This document shows, piece after piece, positions 33,319-43,732 of a stretch of DNA of 64,000 nucleotides. The DNA comes from Mycolicibacter longobardus (lineage in GTDB: Bacteria; Actinomycetota; Actinomycetes; Mycobacteriales; Mycobacteriaceae). The stretch lies in contig NZ_LQPG01000010.1 of the NCBI RefSeq assembly GCF_002102265.1, positions 124,001 to 188,000 on the forward strand, given 5' to 3'. Below the pieces are notes generated by a model. That model made no database searches, was not told where the DNA came from, and was given only the letters and a program-made list of their open reading frames with translations. How positions within the stretch are numbered: the stretch's first letter is position 1; the number at the start of each line of letters is the position of its first letter. Both the position numbers and the translations under genes were made by a program.

Positions 33319-34665
33319 CTACAGCTTGGCCAGTTCGTCGGCCAGCACGTCCAAGCCTTCGGCCAGCAGCTCGTCGCTGATGGTCAGCGGCGGCAGCAGC
33401 CGCAGCACATTGCCGAACGTCCCGCAGGTCAGCACGATCACGCCGGCCCGATGACACGCTGTCGCCAGCGCCTTCGTCAGGGCAGGATCCGGTTCGGCGG
33501 TCTCGGGCCGCACCAGTTCGACGGCGATCATGGCGCCGCGGCCGCGAACATCGCCGATGCGGTCGTCGTCGGCCTGCAGCCGGCTCAGGCGCTCCAACAC
33601 CGCCCGCTCGATCCGCTGGGCGCGCCCCACCAGGTCCTCGGCCTCGACGGTGGCCAGCGCCCCCAGCGCGGCCGCGCAGGCCACCGGGTTGCCGCCGAAC
33701 GTCCCGCCCAAGCCACTGACCTGCGGGGCATCCATGATCTCGGCACGCCCGGTGACCGCCGCCAGCGGCAGCCCACCGCCGATGCCTTTGGCGGTGCAGA
33801 TCAGGTCGGGCGCGATCGGCTCATGCTCACAGGCGAACATCGCCCCGGTGCGAGCGAAACCGGTCTGCACCTCGTCGGCGATGAACACCACGTCGTTGTC
33901 GCGGCACCAGGCCAGCAGCGCAGGCAGAAATCCCGGTGCCGGGACGATGAACCCGCCCTCGCCCTGGATCGGTTCGATGACCAGCGCGGCCAGGTTGTGG
34001 GCGCCGATCTGGTTCTCGAGGACGCCGATGGCCCGTTCGGCGGCCCGCTCGCCGTCGGTGCCCAGATCCTTGTCGATCAGGCTGTCTCGGTAAGGGTAGG
34101 ACGCCGGCGCGCGGTAGATATCGGGCGCGAACGGGCCGAACCCGCTCTTGTACGGCATCGACTTGGCGGTCAATGCCATCGTCAGGTTGGTACGGCCGTG
34201 GTAGCCGTGGTCGAACGCCGCCACCGCGGTTTTGCGGGTGTAGGACCGGGCGATCTTGACGGCGTTCTCCAAAGCCTCGGCGCCGGAGTTGAGCAGCACG
34301 GACCGTTTCTCGAACTTGCCCGGGGTGAGCCGGTTCAGCGCTTCGGCGACAGTCACATACCCCTCGTAGGGGGTGACCATGAAACAAGTGTGGGTGAACT
34401 CGGCGACTTGGCTGCGCACCGCATCCACCACCCGCGGAGCGGCGTTGCCCACCGTGGTCACCGCGATGCCCGAGCCCAGATCGATCAGCCGATTGCCGTC
34501 CACGTCCTCGACGATGCCGCCGCCGGCACGTGCCGCGTAGACCGGCAGCGTGCTGGCCACCCCGCGCGCTACGGCCGCCGTACGACGCTGCGCCAGCCGC
34601 ACCGAGCCGGGTCCGGGGATCTCAGTGGCCAGGTGACGGCTCTGCGGCACCGTTGGCACAGGCAT
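33319..34665 (-). CDS. gabT: 4-aminobutyrate aminotransferase
   Basis: A 448-residue class III PLP-dependent aminotransferase. Visible parts are the VLLNSGAEALENAVKIAR phosphate-binding region, the FDHGYHGRTNLTMALT motif, the pyridine-ring aspartate in VVFIADEVQTGFARTG, and the Schiff-base lysine in TAKGIGGGLPLAAVTG. It converts GABA and 2-oxoglutarate to succinic semialdehyde and glutamate. It corresponds to Rv2589. AAGGAGG lies nine bases before the ATG. Confidence 0.93.
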   Translation of the reverse strand: MPVPTVPQSRHLATEIPGPGSVRLAQRRTAAVARGVASTLPVYAARAGGGIVEDVDGNRLIDLGSGIAVTTVGNAAPRVVDAVRSQVAEFTHTCFMVTPYEGYVTVAEALNRLTPGKFEKRSVLLNSGAEALENAVKIARSYTRKTAVAAFDHGYHGRTNLTMALTAKSMPYKSGFGPFAPDIYRAPASYPYRDSLIDKDLGTDGERAAERAIGVLENQIGAHNLAALVIEPIQGEGGFIVPAPGFLPALLAWCRDNDVVFIADEVQTGFARTGAMFACEHEPIAPDLICTAKGIGGGLPLAAVTGRAEIMDAPQVSGLGGTFGGNPVACAAALGALATVEAEDLVGRAQRIERAVLERLSRLQADDDRIGDVRGRGAMIAVELVRPETAEPDPALTKALATACHRAGVIVLTCGTFGNVLRLLPPLTISDELLAEGLDVLADELAKL

Positions 34666-34698
34666 GGATTTGGCCTCCTTGACGGTTGTTTCCCCGGA

Positions 34699-35019
34699 TC
34701 AGACCTGGCCGAGCGGCCGGCACGCGTGGGCGAAAGGCTGCCAATATTCGCCGGGTGGGCAGTCCAGCGGCGTCGGTCCCTGGCCGAGCGGCATGCAGGT
34801 GTTGGTGCTCGGTTCCCAGTACTGGCCGCCGGGGCAGTCCAGCGGTGTCGGTCCCTGGCCGAGCGGCATGCAGGTGTTGGTGCTCGGTTCCCAGTACTGG
34901 CCGCCGGGGCAGTCCAGCGGCGCAGCCGAGCCGACGGCGGGCAACGCGAACGTTCCCACCGCCAGGGGAGCCGCCGCCAGTGCAATGGCGGTCGCGAGAC
35001 CACACGCGATGTTCCTCAT
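34699..35019 (-). CDS. Small secreted protein with cysteine-bearing tandem repeats
   Basis: A 106-residue protein with a signal peptide (residues 1-32, cut near GSAA). The mature part is three copies of a 25-residue unit with pattern PLDCPGGQYWEP then NTCMPLGQGPT. The third copy is diverged (PPGEYWQPFAHACRPLG). Each unit has two cysteines, probably one disulfide per unit, and a YW pair suggestive of a chitin- or carbohydrate-binding fold, though this is not established. The ATG at 35019 directly precedes a basic-hydrophobic signal. It is upstream of gabT on the same strand. Confidence 0.75.
   Translation of the reverse strand: MRNIACGLATAIALAAAPLAVGTFALPAVGSAAPLDCPGGQYWEPSTNTCMPLGQGPTPLDCPGGQYWEPSTNTCMPLGQGPTPLDCPPGEYWQPFAHACRPLGQV
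34757..34906 (-). repeat. 75-bp tandem repeat, two near-identical copies
   Basis: Positions 34757-34831 and 34832-34906 differ at one base. Each copy encodes one 25-residue unit of the secreted protein. Near identity suggests recent expansion and possible copy-number variation. Confidence 0.93.
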
Positions 35020-35202
35020 CGGCCAAACCTTCCCTCGAGAATCCTGACCCCTAGCACCCACAGCCTAGGGGGTGGGACAACCGGTACCGACTCGGAGTGG
35101 CCGGACACAATGGCACACTGTTGTCATCACAGTGGCCCGCCACATCCCATGTGGGCCGGGGCCGGAGACTAGTTCGAACAAGTCGAAAGATCGGTTGTCG
35201 TC

Positions 35203-35511
35203 ATGAACAACATGGTTGCCTTCCTGCCGCTGCTCATCGTCATGGGCGCGTTCATGTTCTTCGCCTCGCGGCGGCAGAAGCGCGCGATGCAAGCCACCAT
35301 CGACCTGCACGAGTCGCTGCGGATCGGTGACCGTGTGCACACCACCTCTGGCCTGCAGGGGACCATCACCCGCATCACCGATGACGACGTCGACTTGGAG
35401 ATCTCGCCGGGCGTGGTGACCACCTGGATGAAGCTCGCAGTCCGGGACAGGATCGAGCCGGAGGAGCTCACTGCCGAGGCCGCGGTCGAACAGGCCGCCG
35501 AAGGCACTTAG
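35203..35511 (+). CDS. yajC: Preprotein translocase subunit YajC
   Basis: A 102-residue protein with one N-terminal membrane helix (VAFLPLLIVMGAFMFFA), the signature FASRRQKRAMQATIDLHESLRIGDRVHTTSGLQG of YajC, and an acidic tail. It is an accessory of the SecDF complex at the Sec channel. It corresponds to Rv2588c and lies 161 bases upstream of secD, as expected. Confidence 0.94.
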   Translation: MNNMVAFLPLLIVMGAFMFFASRRQKRAMQATIDLHESLRIGDRVHTTSGLQGTITRITDDDVDLEISPGVVTTWMKLAVRDRIEPEELTAEAAVEQAAEGT

Positions 35512-35672
35512 CCCCCGACGCGCGGAACGCCCGCCCAACGAGCGAGCCCGCCGGTCGGGCACGTACCCTTTGGCGGGTGCAGTCGAACTGATCGCTGCGG
35601 GCGGACCGCGCGTGGACCAGCCCCGACGATCTCGAGAGCGCATCGCGCAATGAGCGAAGGAGACCCAACAAC

Positions 35673-37817
35673 GTGGCATCGCCCTCGGTGCCGGTGCACC
35701 CTGCCCGCAACCTGGCGGTGTTCCTGGCAATGCTCATCGGCGTCTACCTGCTGGTGTTCCTGACCGGAAACAAGCTCGCCGAACCCAAGCTCGGCATCGA
35801 CTTGCAGGGCGGCACCCGCGTGACGCTCACCGCGCGCACGCCGGACGGTTCCTCGCCGACCCGCGAAGCGCTCAACCAGGCGCAGCAGATCATCAGCGCC
35901 CGGGTCAACGGCCTCGGGGTGTCCGGCTCCGAAGTCATCATCGACGGCAACAACCTGGTCATCACCGTGCCCGGCAGCGACGGCAACGAAGCCCGCACGC
36001 TGGGCCAGACGGCCCGGCTCTACATCCGGCCGGTGATCAGCGGCGTGTCCGTGCAGGAGGCGGCACAGGCCGCCGGCGGCCGGATGCCTGGCCTTCCCGG
36101 TGGAGGCGCACCCGGCATCCCCGGCCTGCCTCCGGGAGCCGGTGGCGGTATCCCGGGTCTGCCTCCCGGGGCCGGCGGCGGTATCCCGGGTCTGCCTCCC
36201 GGGGCCGGCGGCGGTATCCCCGGCTTGCCTCCGGGAGCCGGCGGCGGCGCTCCGGGTCTGCCTCCGGGCCTGCTTCCCGGCGCCCCCGGTATCCCCGCCC
36301 AGCCCGGCTCGCCGTTCACCGGGGGTCAGTCCACTCCCGGTGACCAAACCCTGCCCGGCGGATCCGGGGCAGGTGGAGAAGGCACGTTCGGCGGCAACGG
36401 GGGATCCTTCCCGCAGCAGCCTCTGATCCCGCCGGCCCAGCCGCGGCCCTTCCCGCAGGAGCCGACCCCGGCACCGGGCACCACCTCGGAGAGTCCCGGC
36501 CCCGAGAACACGTCGGAACCGACCGCGCCGGGTTCGCCCGGCGAGGCGCCGAGCCCCGGTCCGCAGCTTCCCGGCCTGCCCGGTCTCGGCTTGCCCGGCT
36601 TACCGGGGCTCCCCGGTCAGGGCGGCCAGGCGCAGGGTCTGGCGGGCCGCATCGCCGCTGAGAAGCGGTTGCGGCAGAGCGACAACAAGGTGGTGCAGGC
36701 GCTGGCCCTGCAGATCCAGGCCGGTCGCTGCGACAAGGAAGACGTGCTGGCCGGCAACGACGACCCGGACCTGCCGCTGGTGACCTGCTCGCAGGACCAC
36801 CAGACCGCCTACCTGCTGGCGCCGTCGATCATCAGCGGTGACCAGATCGCCGACGCCACTTCGGGTATGGACCAGCGCAGCGGCTCGAACATCGTCCAGC
36901 TGCAGTTCAAGAGTGGAGCGGCCGACGTCTGGGCCGACTTCACCGCGGCCCACATCGGCACCCAGACTGCGTTCACGCTCGACTCGCAGGTGGTCAGCGC
37001 CCCGCAGATCCAGGAGGCCATCCCGGGCGGCCGGACCCAGATCACCGGCGGGTCACCGGGATTCACCCCGGATGGTGCGCGTCAGCTGGCCAACGTCTTG
37101 AAGTACGGGTCGCTGCCGCTGTCGTTCGAGGCGTCGGAAGCCGAAACCGTCTCGGCCACCTTGGGAATGACGTCGCTGAAGGCGGGTCTGATCGCCGGTG
37201 CGATCGGCCTGGCACTAGTGCTGATCTACTCGCTGCTCTACTACCGGGTGCTCGGCGTGCTGACGGCGCTGTCGCTGGTGCTGGCCGGCGCCATGGTCTA
37301 CGCGATCCTGGTGCTGCTGGGCAGATACATCAACTACACGCTCGACCTGGCCGGTATCGCCGGTCTGATCATCGGTATCGGTACCACCGCCGACTCGTTC
37401 GTGGTGTTCTTCGAACGCATCAAAGACGAGATCCGGGAAGGCCGGTCCTTCCGCTCGGCGGTGCCGCGCGGGTGGACGCGGGCGCGCAAGACCATCGTGT
37501 CCGGCAACGCGGTGACCTTCCTGGCCGCGGCGGTGCTGTACTTCCTGGCGGTCGGCCAGGTGAAGGGTTTCGCGTTCACGCTGGGCCTGACCACGATCCT
37601 CGACATTGTGGTGGTGTTCCTGGTGACCTGGCCGCTGGTGTACTTGGCGTCCAAGTCGCCGACGCTGGCCAAGCCGTCCTACAACGGCCTCGGTGCGGTC
37701 CAGCAGGTCGCACGCGAGCGGCGCGCGGTGGCCAAATCGGGAGGCGGAACGGGCGGCAAGGCCGCAGCCAAAACGCGCACGCGGGTAACAACCGCCCAGT
37801 CGACGGGACAGGGATAG
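35673..37817 (+). CDS. secD: Protein translocase subunit SecD with Pro/Gly-rich insertion
   Basis: A 714-residue RND-fold membrane protein. The first transmembrane helix is followed by the D1 signature [14 protein letters not shown]4-D6 signatures include [15 protein letters not shown], and the C-terminal five helices include the [20 protein letters not shown] loop. It uses the proton gradient to help complete secretion. M. tuberculosis SecD is about 573 residues. This copy is longer because residues about 133-322 form a Pro/Gly-rich region with repeats [11 protein letters not shown] and later PGLPGLPGL. The insertion is in the extracytoplasmic loop. GTG start, followed by secF four bases after the stop. 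Confidence 0.95.
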   Translation: MASPSVPVHPARNLAVFLAMLIGVYLLVFLTGNKLAEPKLGIDLQGGTRVTLTARTPDGSSPTREALNQAQQIISARVNGLGVSGSEVIIDGNNLVITVPGSDGNEARTLGQTARLYIRPVISGVSVQEAAQAAGGRMPGLPGGGAPGIPGLPPGAGGGIPGLPPGAGGGIPGLPPGAGGGIPGLPPGAGGGAPGLPPGLLPGAPGIPAQPGSPFTGGQSTPGDQTLPGGSGAGGEGTFGGNGGSFPQQPLIPPAQPRPFPQEPTPAPGTTSESPGPENTSEPTAPGSPGEAPSPGPQLPGLPGLGLPGLPGLPGQGGQAQGLAGRIAAEKRLRQSDNKVVQALALQIQAGRCDKEDVLAGNDDPDLPLVTCSQDHQTAYLLAPSIISGDQIADATSGMDQRSGSNIVQLQFKSGAADVWADFTAAHIGTQTAFTLDSQVVSAPQIQEAIPGGRTQITGGSPGFTPDGARQLANVLKYGSLPLSFEASEAETVSATLGMTSLKAGLIAGAIGLALVLIYSLLYYRVLGVLTALSLVLAGAMVYAILVLLGRYINYTLDLAGIAGLIIGIGTTADSFVVFFERIKDEIREGRSFRSAVPRGWTRARKTIVSGNAVTFLAAAVLYFLAVGQVKGFAFTLGLTTILDIVVVFLVTWPLVYLASKSPTLAKPSYNGLGAVQQVARERRAVAKSGGGTGGKAAAKTRTRVTTAQSTGQG
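36114..36245 (+). repeat. 33-bp tandem repeat in secD (four copies)
   Basis: Units at 36114-36146, 36147-36179, 36180-36212 and 36213-36245 each encode [11 protein letters not shown]; a partial fifth unit follows with one substitution. The collagen-like Gly-Pro pattern is in frame, and copies two and three are almost identical in DNA. Confidence 0.92.
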
Positions 37818-37821
37818 CCAG

Positions 37822-39129
37822 ATGGCCAAACCGAGCACCAAGGGCGGCACGAAGCGCGGGACGAAGTCCGCGAAAAACGACGCCGCGGCGGTAGAACACA
37901 CCGAGAGCCGCACCGCCACAGAACAAACCGCCCGCAAGACGAAGACCTCGGCCAAGGCGCCGAAGCACAGCTTCCTGTCGCGGCTCTACACCGGCACCGG
38001 TGCGTTCGAGGTCATCGGCAAACGGCGGATGTGGTACGCGATCAGCGGCGTGATGGTGGCCATCGCCATCGTGAGCATCCTGGTCCGCGGCTTCACCTTC
38101 GGCATCGACTTCGCCGGCGGCACCAAGGTGTCGTTCCCGCGCGGCGACACCAGCGTCACCCAGGTCGAAGAGGTGTTCCGTAAGAGCGTCGGCAACAGCC
38201 CTGAATCTGTGGTCGTGGTCGGCAACGGCACCTCGGCGACCGTGCAGATCCGCGCCGAGACGCTCACCAACGAGCAGACCGAGAAGCTGCGCGATGACCT
38301 CTTCGACGCCTTCCAGCCGGCCGGCCCCAACGGGCAGCCCAGCAAGCAGGCGATCAGCGACTCGGCGGTGTCGGAGACCTGGGGCAGTCAGATCACCCAG
38401 AAGGCCGTGATCGCCCTGGTGGTCTTCCTATTGCTGGCCTCGCTGTACATCACCGTGCGTTACGAGTGGTACATGACCCTGTCGGCGATGATTTCGATGG
38501 TCTTCGACATCCTCGTCACCGCCGGGGTGTATTCGCTGGTCGGATTCGAGGTCACGCCGGCCACCGTCATCGGCTTGCTGACGATTCTCGGGTTCTCCAT
38601 CTACGACACCGTGATCGTGTTCGACAAGGTCGAGGAGAACACACACGATTTCCAGCACAAACCCAAGCTGACCTATGCCGAGCAAGCCAACCTGGCCATC
38701 AACCAGACCTTCATGCGGTCGATCAACACCAGTCTGATCTCGGCGCTGCCGATCATCTCGCTGATGGTGGTCGCGGTATGGCTGCTGGGGGTGGGGACTC
38801 TCCAAGACCTTGCGCTGGTGCAGTTGGTCGGCGTCGTCGTCGGCACCTATTCGTCGATCTACCTGGCCACGCCGCTGCTGGTCACCCTGCGGGAACGCAC
38901 CGAGCTGGTGCAGAACCACACCCGCCGGGTGATGCGGCGGCGCAACGCCGCGGCCGGCTCGAAGGCGGCTGCCGTGGACGATGACACCGCGGACGCCGCC
39001 GACACCACCGCCGACGAAGCGGATTCGGTGGCGGCCGCGCCGGCCGCGCCGGCCGCCGGTGCCAAACCGGTACGTCCCACCAGCCGGCGCACCCAGCGTC
39101 CGACCGGCAAGCCCGGCACCGGACGGTAA
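37822..39129 (+). CDS. secF: Protein translocase subunit SecF
   Basis: A 435-residue RND-fold partner of SecD. Its N-terminal 50 residues are hydrophilic and Lys/Thr-rich, then a membrane helix leads to FTFGIDFAGGTKVSF, the SecF form of the D1 motif. The C-terminal helices contain the conserved IYDTVIVFDKVEENT and QTFMRSINTSLISALP segments. The tail after residue 370 is Ala/Asp-rich. It corresponds to Rv2586c. Confidence 0.96.
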   Translation: MAKPSTKGGTKRGTKSAKNDAAAVEHTESRTATEQTARKTKTSAKAPKHSFLSRLYTGTGAFEVIGKRRMWYAISGVMVAIAIVSILVRGFTFGIDFAGGTKVSFPRGDTSVTQVEEVFRKSVGNSPESVVVVGNGTSATVQIRAETLTNEQTEKLRDDLFDAFQPAGPNGQPSKQAISDSAVSETWGSQITQKAVIALVVFLLLASLYITVRYEWYMTLSAMISMVFDILVTAGVYSLVGFEVTPATVIGLLTILGFSIYDTVIVFDKVEENTHDFQHKPKLTYAEQANLAINQTFMRSINTSLISALPIISLMVVAVWLLGVGTLQDLALVQLVGVVVGTYSSIYLATPLLVTLRERTELVQNHTRRVMRRRNAAAGSKAAAVDDDTADAADTTADEADSVAAAPAAPAAGAKPVRPTSRRTQRPTGKPGTGR

Positions 39130-39135
39130 CCGGCG

Positions 39136-40794
39136 ATGGCGGCCCGCTGGCGGCACGCTGTGTCGCTGCTGGTGGCGATCGTCACCAGCCTCGGCGCCTG
39201 GTCGGTGTCGGCGTGCACCAGCGCCACGGTCGATCAGATCGACTACGCCGTGGACGGCGGCCTGATCACCTACAACAGCACCACGGTGGCCGGCGCCGCC
39301 TCGGCCGGGCCCCAGGCGTTCTCCCGCACCCTGACCGGCTTCGGCTACCACGGGCCGGACGGCCAGATCGTCACCGACCACGACTTCGGCAGCATCTCGG
39401 TGGTGGGCCGCGCCCCGCTGGTGCTGGACTACCAGATCGCCGACGCGGCGGTGTATTCCGACGGCAAACCCATCACCTGCGACGACCTGGTGCTGGCGTG
39501 GGCGGCTCAGTCCGGCCGTTTCCCCGGCTTCGACGCGGCCAGCCGAGCCGGCTACCTCGACATCGACAACATCGAGTGCCAGCCCGGCGCGAAGAAGGCC
39601 CGGGTGTCGTTCTTTCCCGACCGCAACATCGTCGACTACGAGGAGCTGTTCACCGCGACGTCGATGATGCCGGCGCACATCATCAGCGACAAACTCGGTG
39701 TGAACACCACCGACGCGGTGCTGGGGAAACTCGGTCCCCCCGAGGACGTCATGCCCAAGATCGCCGAGGCATGGAACACCACCTGGCAGCTTGACCGCAG
39801 TGCCGACCTGCGGCACTTCCCGTCGTCGGGCCCCTACAAGATCGACTCGGTGCTCGAGGGCGGCGCCGTGGTGCTGGTGGCCAACGACCTGTGGTGGGGC
39901 GCCAAGCCGGTCACCAAACGGATCACGGTGTGGCCGCAGGGCGCCGATATCGCCGAACGGGTCAACAAGCGCGTGGTCGAGGTCGTCGATGTGGCCACCG
40001 GATCCGCCGGTTCGCTGATCACCCCGGACGACTACCAGAGCGACGACAGCCCGTCTGGGGGCATCGAGCAGCTCATCTTCGCCCCGTCCGGCCCGCTGTC
40101 GGAGACTCCGGCCCGCCGTGCCGTGGCGCTGTGCACTCCGCGCGACGTGATCGCCCGCGACGCGGGCGTGCCGGTGGTCAACTCGCGGCTCAACACCGCC
40201 ATCGACGACGCCTTCGACCAGGCCGAGAACGTGCCCGAGGCCGAACAGTTCGCGCACGCCGACCCGAACGCCGCCCGCGAGGCGCTGACCGGCAAACCCC
40301 TGACGGTGCGAATCGGTTACCGCGGGCCCAACACCCGGCTGGCCGCGGTGGTCGGGGCGATCACCGGGTCGTGCGCGCCGGCCGGCATCACCGTCACCGA
40401 GGTGGCCTCGGACACCGTGGGCCCGCAGGCGCTGCGGGAGGGCCAGATCGACGTGTTGCTGGCCAGCACCGGCGGATCCACCGGCAGCGGCTCGACCGGG
40501 TCGTCGGTGATGGACGCCTACGAGCTGTTCAGCGGTAACGGCAACAACCTGTCCGGCTACCACAACGACCAGATCGACGGCATCATCTCCGCGCTGGCCA
40601 TCACCGCCGACCCCGCGGAGCTGGTCCGGCTGCTGGGGGAGAGCGCCCCGGTGCTGTGGGCCGACATGCCGACCCTGCCGCTGTACCGACAGCAACGCAC
40701 CCTGCTGTCGTCGAAGAAGACCTACGGTGTCGCCGCCAACCCCACCCGGTGGGGCGCCGGCTGGAACATGGACCGCTGGGCGCTGCAGCAGTGA
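39136..40794 (+). CDS. Family 5 solute-binding lipoprotein
   Basis: A 552-residue exported lipoprotein. Residues 1-27 are a signal with lipobox VSAC, so Cys27 is the probable acylation site. The rest resembles peptide/nickel-type extracellular solute-binding proteins (DppA/OppA class), with [25 protein letters not shown] and a C-terminal WNMDRWAL. It corresponds to Rv2585c. No ABC permease is adjacent; it stands between secF and apt with six bases before it and a four-base overlap after it. The ligand is unknown. Confidence 0.87.
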   Translation: MAARWRHAVSLLVAIVTSLGAWSVSACTSATVDQIDYAVDGGLITYNSTTVAGAASAGPQAFSRTLTGFGYHGPDGQIVTDHDFGSISVVGRAPLVLDYQIADAAVYSDGKPITCDDLVLAWAAQSGRFPGFDAASRAGYLDIDNIECQPGAKKARVSFFPDRNIVDYEELFTATSMMPAHIISDKLGVNTTDAVLGKLGPPEDVMPKIAEAWNTTWQLDRSADLRHFPSSGPYKIDSVLEGGAVVLVANDLWWGAKPVTKRITVWPQGADIAERVNKRVVEVVDVATGSAGSLITPDDYQSDDSPSGGIEQLIFAPSGPLSETPARRAVALCTPRDVIARDAGVPVVNSRLNTAIDDAFDQAENVPEAEQFAHADPNAAREALTGKPLTVRIGYRGPNTRLAAVVGAITGSCAPAGITVTEVASDTVGPQALREGQIDVLLASTGGSTGSGSTGSSVMDAYELFSGNGNNLSGYHNDQIDGIISALAITADPAELVRLLGESAPVLWADMPTLPLYRQQRTLLSSKKTYGVAANPTRWGAGWNMDRWALQQ

Positions 40795-41333
40795 ACCCGG
40801 CCGGGCCGGCGCGGGGCGCCGCCGAGATCATCGCGTCGCTGACCCGCGAGGTGGCCGACTTCCCCAGCCCGGGAATCGCGTTCAAAGACCTGACCCCGGT
40901 GTTCGCCGACGCCGCCGGGCTGGCCGCGGTCACCGACGCCTTGGCCCGCGTCGCTGCCGGGGCGGAGCTGGTGGCCGGCATCGACGCGCGGGGATTTCTG
41001 CTGGCCGGGGCGGTCGCCGACCGGCTCGGGGTGGGGGCGCTGGCTGTCCGCAAGGGCGGCAAGCTGCCGCCGCCGGTGCTGTCGGAGGCCTATCAGCTCG
41101 AATACGCCCACGCCGTGCTGGAGATCCCGGCCAACGGAATCGAATTGGCCGGCCGCCGGGTGGTGATCGTCGACGACGTCCTGGCCACCGGCGGTACCCT
41201 GGCCGCTACGCAGCGACTGTTGCGTCGCGCCGGAGCAGACGTGGTTGCGGCGGCGGTGGTGTTGGAGCTGGCCGGAATGGGCGGGCGTGCCGCGGTGGCA
41301 CCGTTGCGGCTGGACAGCCTGCATCTCGTTTAG
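40791..41333 (+). CDS. apt: Adenine phosphoribosyltransferase
   Basis: A 180-residue type I phosphoribosyltransferase. Motifs are [30 protein letters not shown] and the PRPP-binding [16 protein letters not shown]. It salvages adenine to AMP. It corresponds to Rv2584c. The GTG overlaps the lipoprotein stop by four bases, and relA follows 29 bases later, so a salvage-stringent response transcript is likely. Confidence 0.95.
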   Translation: MNPAGPARGAAEIIASLTREVADFPSPGIAFKDLTPVFADAAGLAAVTDALARVAAGAELVAGIDARGFLLAGAVADRLGVGALAVRKGGKLPPPVLSEAYQLEYAHAVLEIPANGIELAGRRVVIVDDVLATGGTLAATQRLLRRAGADVVAAAVVLELAGMGGRAAVAPLRLDSLHLV

Positions 41334-41362
41334 CCGTATTCTCGTGGTCGGAGGTGAGTTCA

Positions 41363-43720
41363 GTGGCGGATGAGCAGCACGGCGTTGATGTTGCCCAGGC
41401 CGATGACGAAGCCGTGGCCCAGGACTCGCCCACCGAGAAGACCGATCTGCTGAAGGTCCCCACCAGTGCCTCCCGGCGGGTGCGGGCCCGGATCGCCCGC
41501 CGCATCACCGCCCAGCGCGGCGCCCTGAGCCCGGTGCTGGAGCCGCTGGTCGCGGTGCACCGGCAGTACTACCCGAAAGCCAATCTGGCGCTGCTGCAAC
41601 GCGCCTATGAGGTCGCCGAAGACCGGCACGCCACCCAGACGCGCCATTCCGGTGATCCCTACATCACCCATCCGGTCGCCGTGGCCACCATCCTGGCGGA
41701 GCTGGGCATGGACACCATCACGCTGGTGGCCGCGCTGCTCCACGACACCGTCGAGGACACCGGCTACACGCTGGAGGCACTGGCCGGCGAATTCGGCGAC
41801 GAGGTCGCCCACCTGGTCGACGGGGTGACCAAGCTGGACAAGGTGGTGCTGGGCACCGCGGCCGAGGCCGAGACCATCCGCAAGATGGTCATCGCCATGG
41901 CGCGTGACCCGCGCGTGCTGGTGATCAAGGTCGCCGACCGGCTGCACAACATGCGCACCATCCGCTTCCTGGCGCCGGAGAAGCAGGCCCGCAAAGCGCG
42001 TGAGACGCTGGAAGTCATTGCGCCACTGGCACATCGGCTGGGTATGGCCACCGTCAAGTGGGAACTCGAGGACCTGTCGTTCGCGATCCTGCACCCGAAG
42101 CGCTACGAGGAGATCGTGCGGCTGGTGGCCGATCGGGCGCCGTCGCGGGACACCTACCTGGCCAAGGTGCGCGCTGAGATCGTCAACACGCTGGCGAAGT
42201 CGAAGATCGCCGCCACCGTCGAGGGCAGGCCCAAGCACTACTGGTCGATCTATCAGAAAATGATCGTGCGGGGCCGCGACTTCGACGACATCTACGACCT
42301 GGTGGGGCTGCGGATCCTGTGCGACGAGATCCGGGACTGCTACGCGGCGGTCGGCGTCGTGCACTCGCTGTGGCAGCCGATGGCCGGCCGGTTCAAGGAC
42401 TACATCGCCCAGCCGCGCTACGGGGTCTACCAGTCTCTGCACACCACGGTGATCGGCCCGGAGGGCAAACCTCTGGAGATCCAGATCCGGACCCGCGAGA
42501 TGCACCGCACCGCCGAATACGGCATTGCCGCCCACTGGCGCTACAAAGAAGCCAAGGGCCGCAACGGTGTTCCGCATCTCAACACCGCCGCAGAGATCGA
42601 CGACATGGCCTGGATGCGCCAGCTGCTGGACTGGCAGCGGGAAGCCGCGGACCCCGGCGAATTCCTCGAGTCGCTGCGGTATGACCTGGCTGTCAAAGAG
42701 ATCTTCGTGTTCACCCCCAAGGGCGATGTGATCACCCTGCCCACCGGATCCACCCCCGTCGACTTCGCCTACGCGGTGCACACCGAGGTCGGCCACCGCT
42801 GCATCGGCGCCCGCGTCAACGGCCGGCTGGTGGCGCTGGAGCGCAAGCTCGAAAACGGGGAAGTGGTCGAGGTTTTCACCTCGAAGGCGCAGAACGCCGG
42901 GCCGTCGCGGGACTGGCAGCAGTTCGTGGTGTCGCCGCGCGCCAAGGCCAAGATCCGGCAGTGGTTCGCCAAGGAGCGCCGCGAGGAGGCGCTGGAATCC
43001 GGCAAGGACGCGATGGCGCGCGAGGTGCGCCGGGTGGGCCTGCCGCTGCAGCGCCTGGTCAACGGCGAGTCGATGGCCGCGGTAGCCCGCGAACTGCACT
43101 ACAGCGACGTGTCCGCGCTCTACACCGCGGTCGGCGAGAACCACATCTCGGCACACCACGTGGTGCAACGGCTGGTGGCCCAGCTCGGCGGGGTGGACCA
43201 GGCCGAGGAGGATCTGGCCGAACGCTCCACCCCGCTGACCATTACGCGCCGCGAGCGCCACACCGACGACGTCGGCGTCGCGGTGCCCGGCGCCACCGGG
43301 GTGCTGACCAAGCTGGCCAAGTGCTGCACCCCGGTGCCGGGCGACGAGATCATGGGTTTCGTCACCCGCGGCGGCGGGGTGTCGGTGCACCGCACCGACT
43401 GCACCAATGCCGACGCGCTGCGCCAGCAGGACGAGCGGATCATCGAGGTCAAATGGGCGCCTTCGCCGTCGTCGGTGTTCCTGGTCGCCATCCAGGTCGA
43501 GGCCTTGGACCGGCACCGGCTGCTGTCGGACATCACCAAGGTGCTCGCCGATGAGAAGGTCAACATCCTGTCGGCCTCGGTCACCACGTCACGAGACCGG
43601 GTGGCGATCAGCCGGTTCACCTTCGAGATGGGCGACCCGAAGCATCTCGGGCACCTGCTCAACGTGGTCCGCAACGTCGAGGGCGTCTTCGACGTCTACC
43701 GGATCACGTCGGCGGCTTAG
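41363..43720 (+). CDS. relA: Bifunctional (p)ppGpp synthetase/hydrolase
   Basis: A 785-residue Rel protein. The HD hydrolase domain includes [15 protein letters not shown] and [10 protein letters not shown]. The synthetase domain has [23 protein letters not shown] and [12 protein letters not shown]. The TGS domain starts with [26 protein letters not shown], and the C-terminal ACT domain includes [15 protein letters not shown]. It makes and degrades the alarmone of the stringent response. It corresponds to Rv2583c. The GTG start has GGAGGTG nine bases upstream. Confidence 0.97.
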   Translation: MADEQHGVDVAQADDEAVAQDSPTEKTDLLKVPTSASRRVRARIARRITAQRGALSPVLEPLVAVHRQYYPKANLALLQRAYEVAEDRHATQTRHSGDPYITHPVAVATILAELGMDTITLVAALLHDTVEDTGYTLEALAGEFGDEVAHLVDGVTKLDKVVLGTAAEAETIRKMVIAMARDPRVLVIKVADRLHNMRTIRFLAPEKQARKARETLEVIAPLAHRLGMATVKWELEDLSFAILHPKRYEEIVRLVADRAPSRDTYLAKVRAEIVNTLAKSKIAATVEGRPKHYWSIYQKMIVRGRDFDDIYDLVGLRILCDEIRDCYAAVGVVHSLWQPMAGRFKDYIAQPRYGVYQSLHTTVIGPEGKPLEIQIRTREMHRTAEYGIAAHWRYKEAKGRNGVPHLNTAAEIDDMAWMRQLLDWQREAADPGEFLESLRYDLAVKEIFVFTPKGDVITLPTGSTPVDFAYAVHTEVGHRCIGARVNGRLVALERKLENGEVVEVFTSKAQNAGPSRDWQQFVVSPRAKAKIRQWFAKERREEALESGKDAMAREVRRVGLPLQRLVNGESMAAVARELHYSDVSALYTAVGENHISAHHVVQRLVAQLGGVDQAEEDLAERSTPLTITRRERHTDDVGVAVPGATGVLTKLAKCCTPVPGDEIMGFVTRGGGVSVHRTDCTNADALRQQDERIIEVKWAPSPSSVFLVAIQVEALDRHRLLSDITKVLADEKVNILSASVTTSRDRVAISRFTFEMGDPKHLGHLLNVVRNVEGVFDVYRITSAA

Positions 43721-43732
43721 GCACCGCCCCCG

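Noticed and set aside
33451..35172. A 573-residue plus-strand frame antisense to gabT
   Set aside because: It is the mirror of a real aminotransferase gene and of the 75-bp repeat; its composition is typical of a shadow frame.
40791..43720. A continuous frame joining apt and relA as one fusion
   Set aside because: The joined reading is in a shifted frame across apt; apt has its own full motif set and stop at 41333, and relA has its own GTG and ribosome site.
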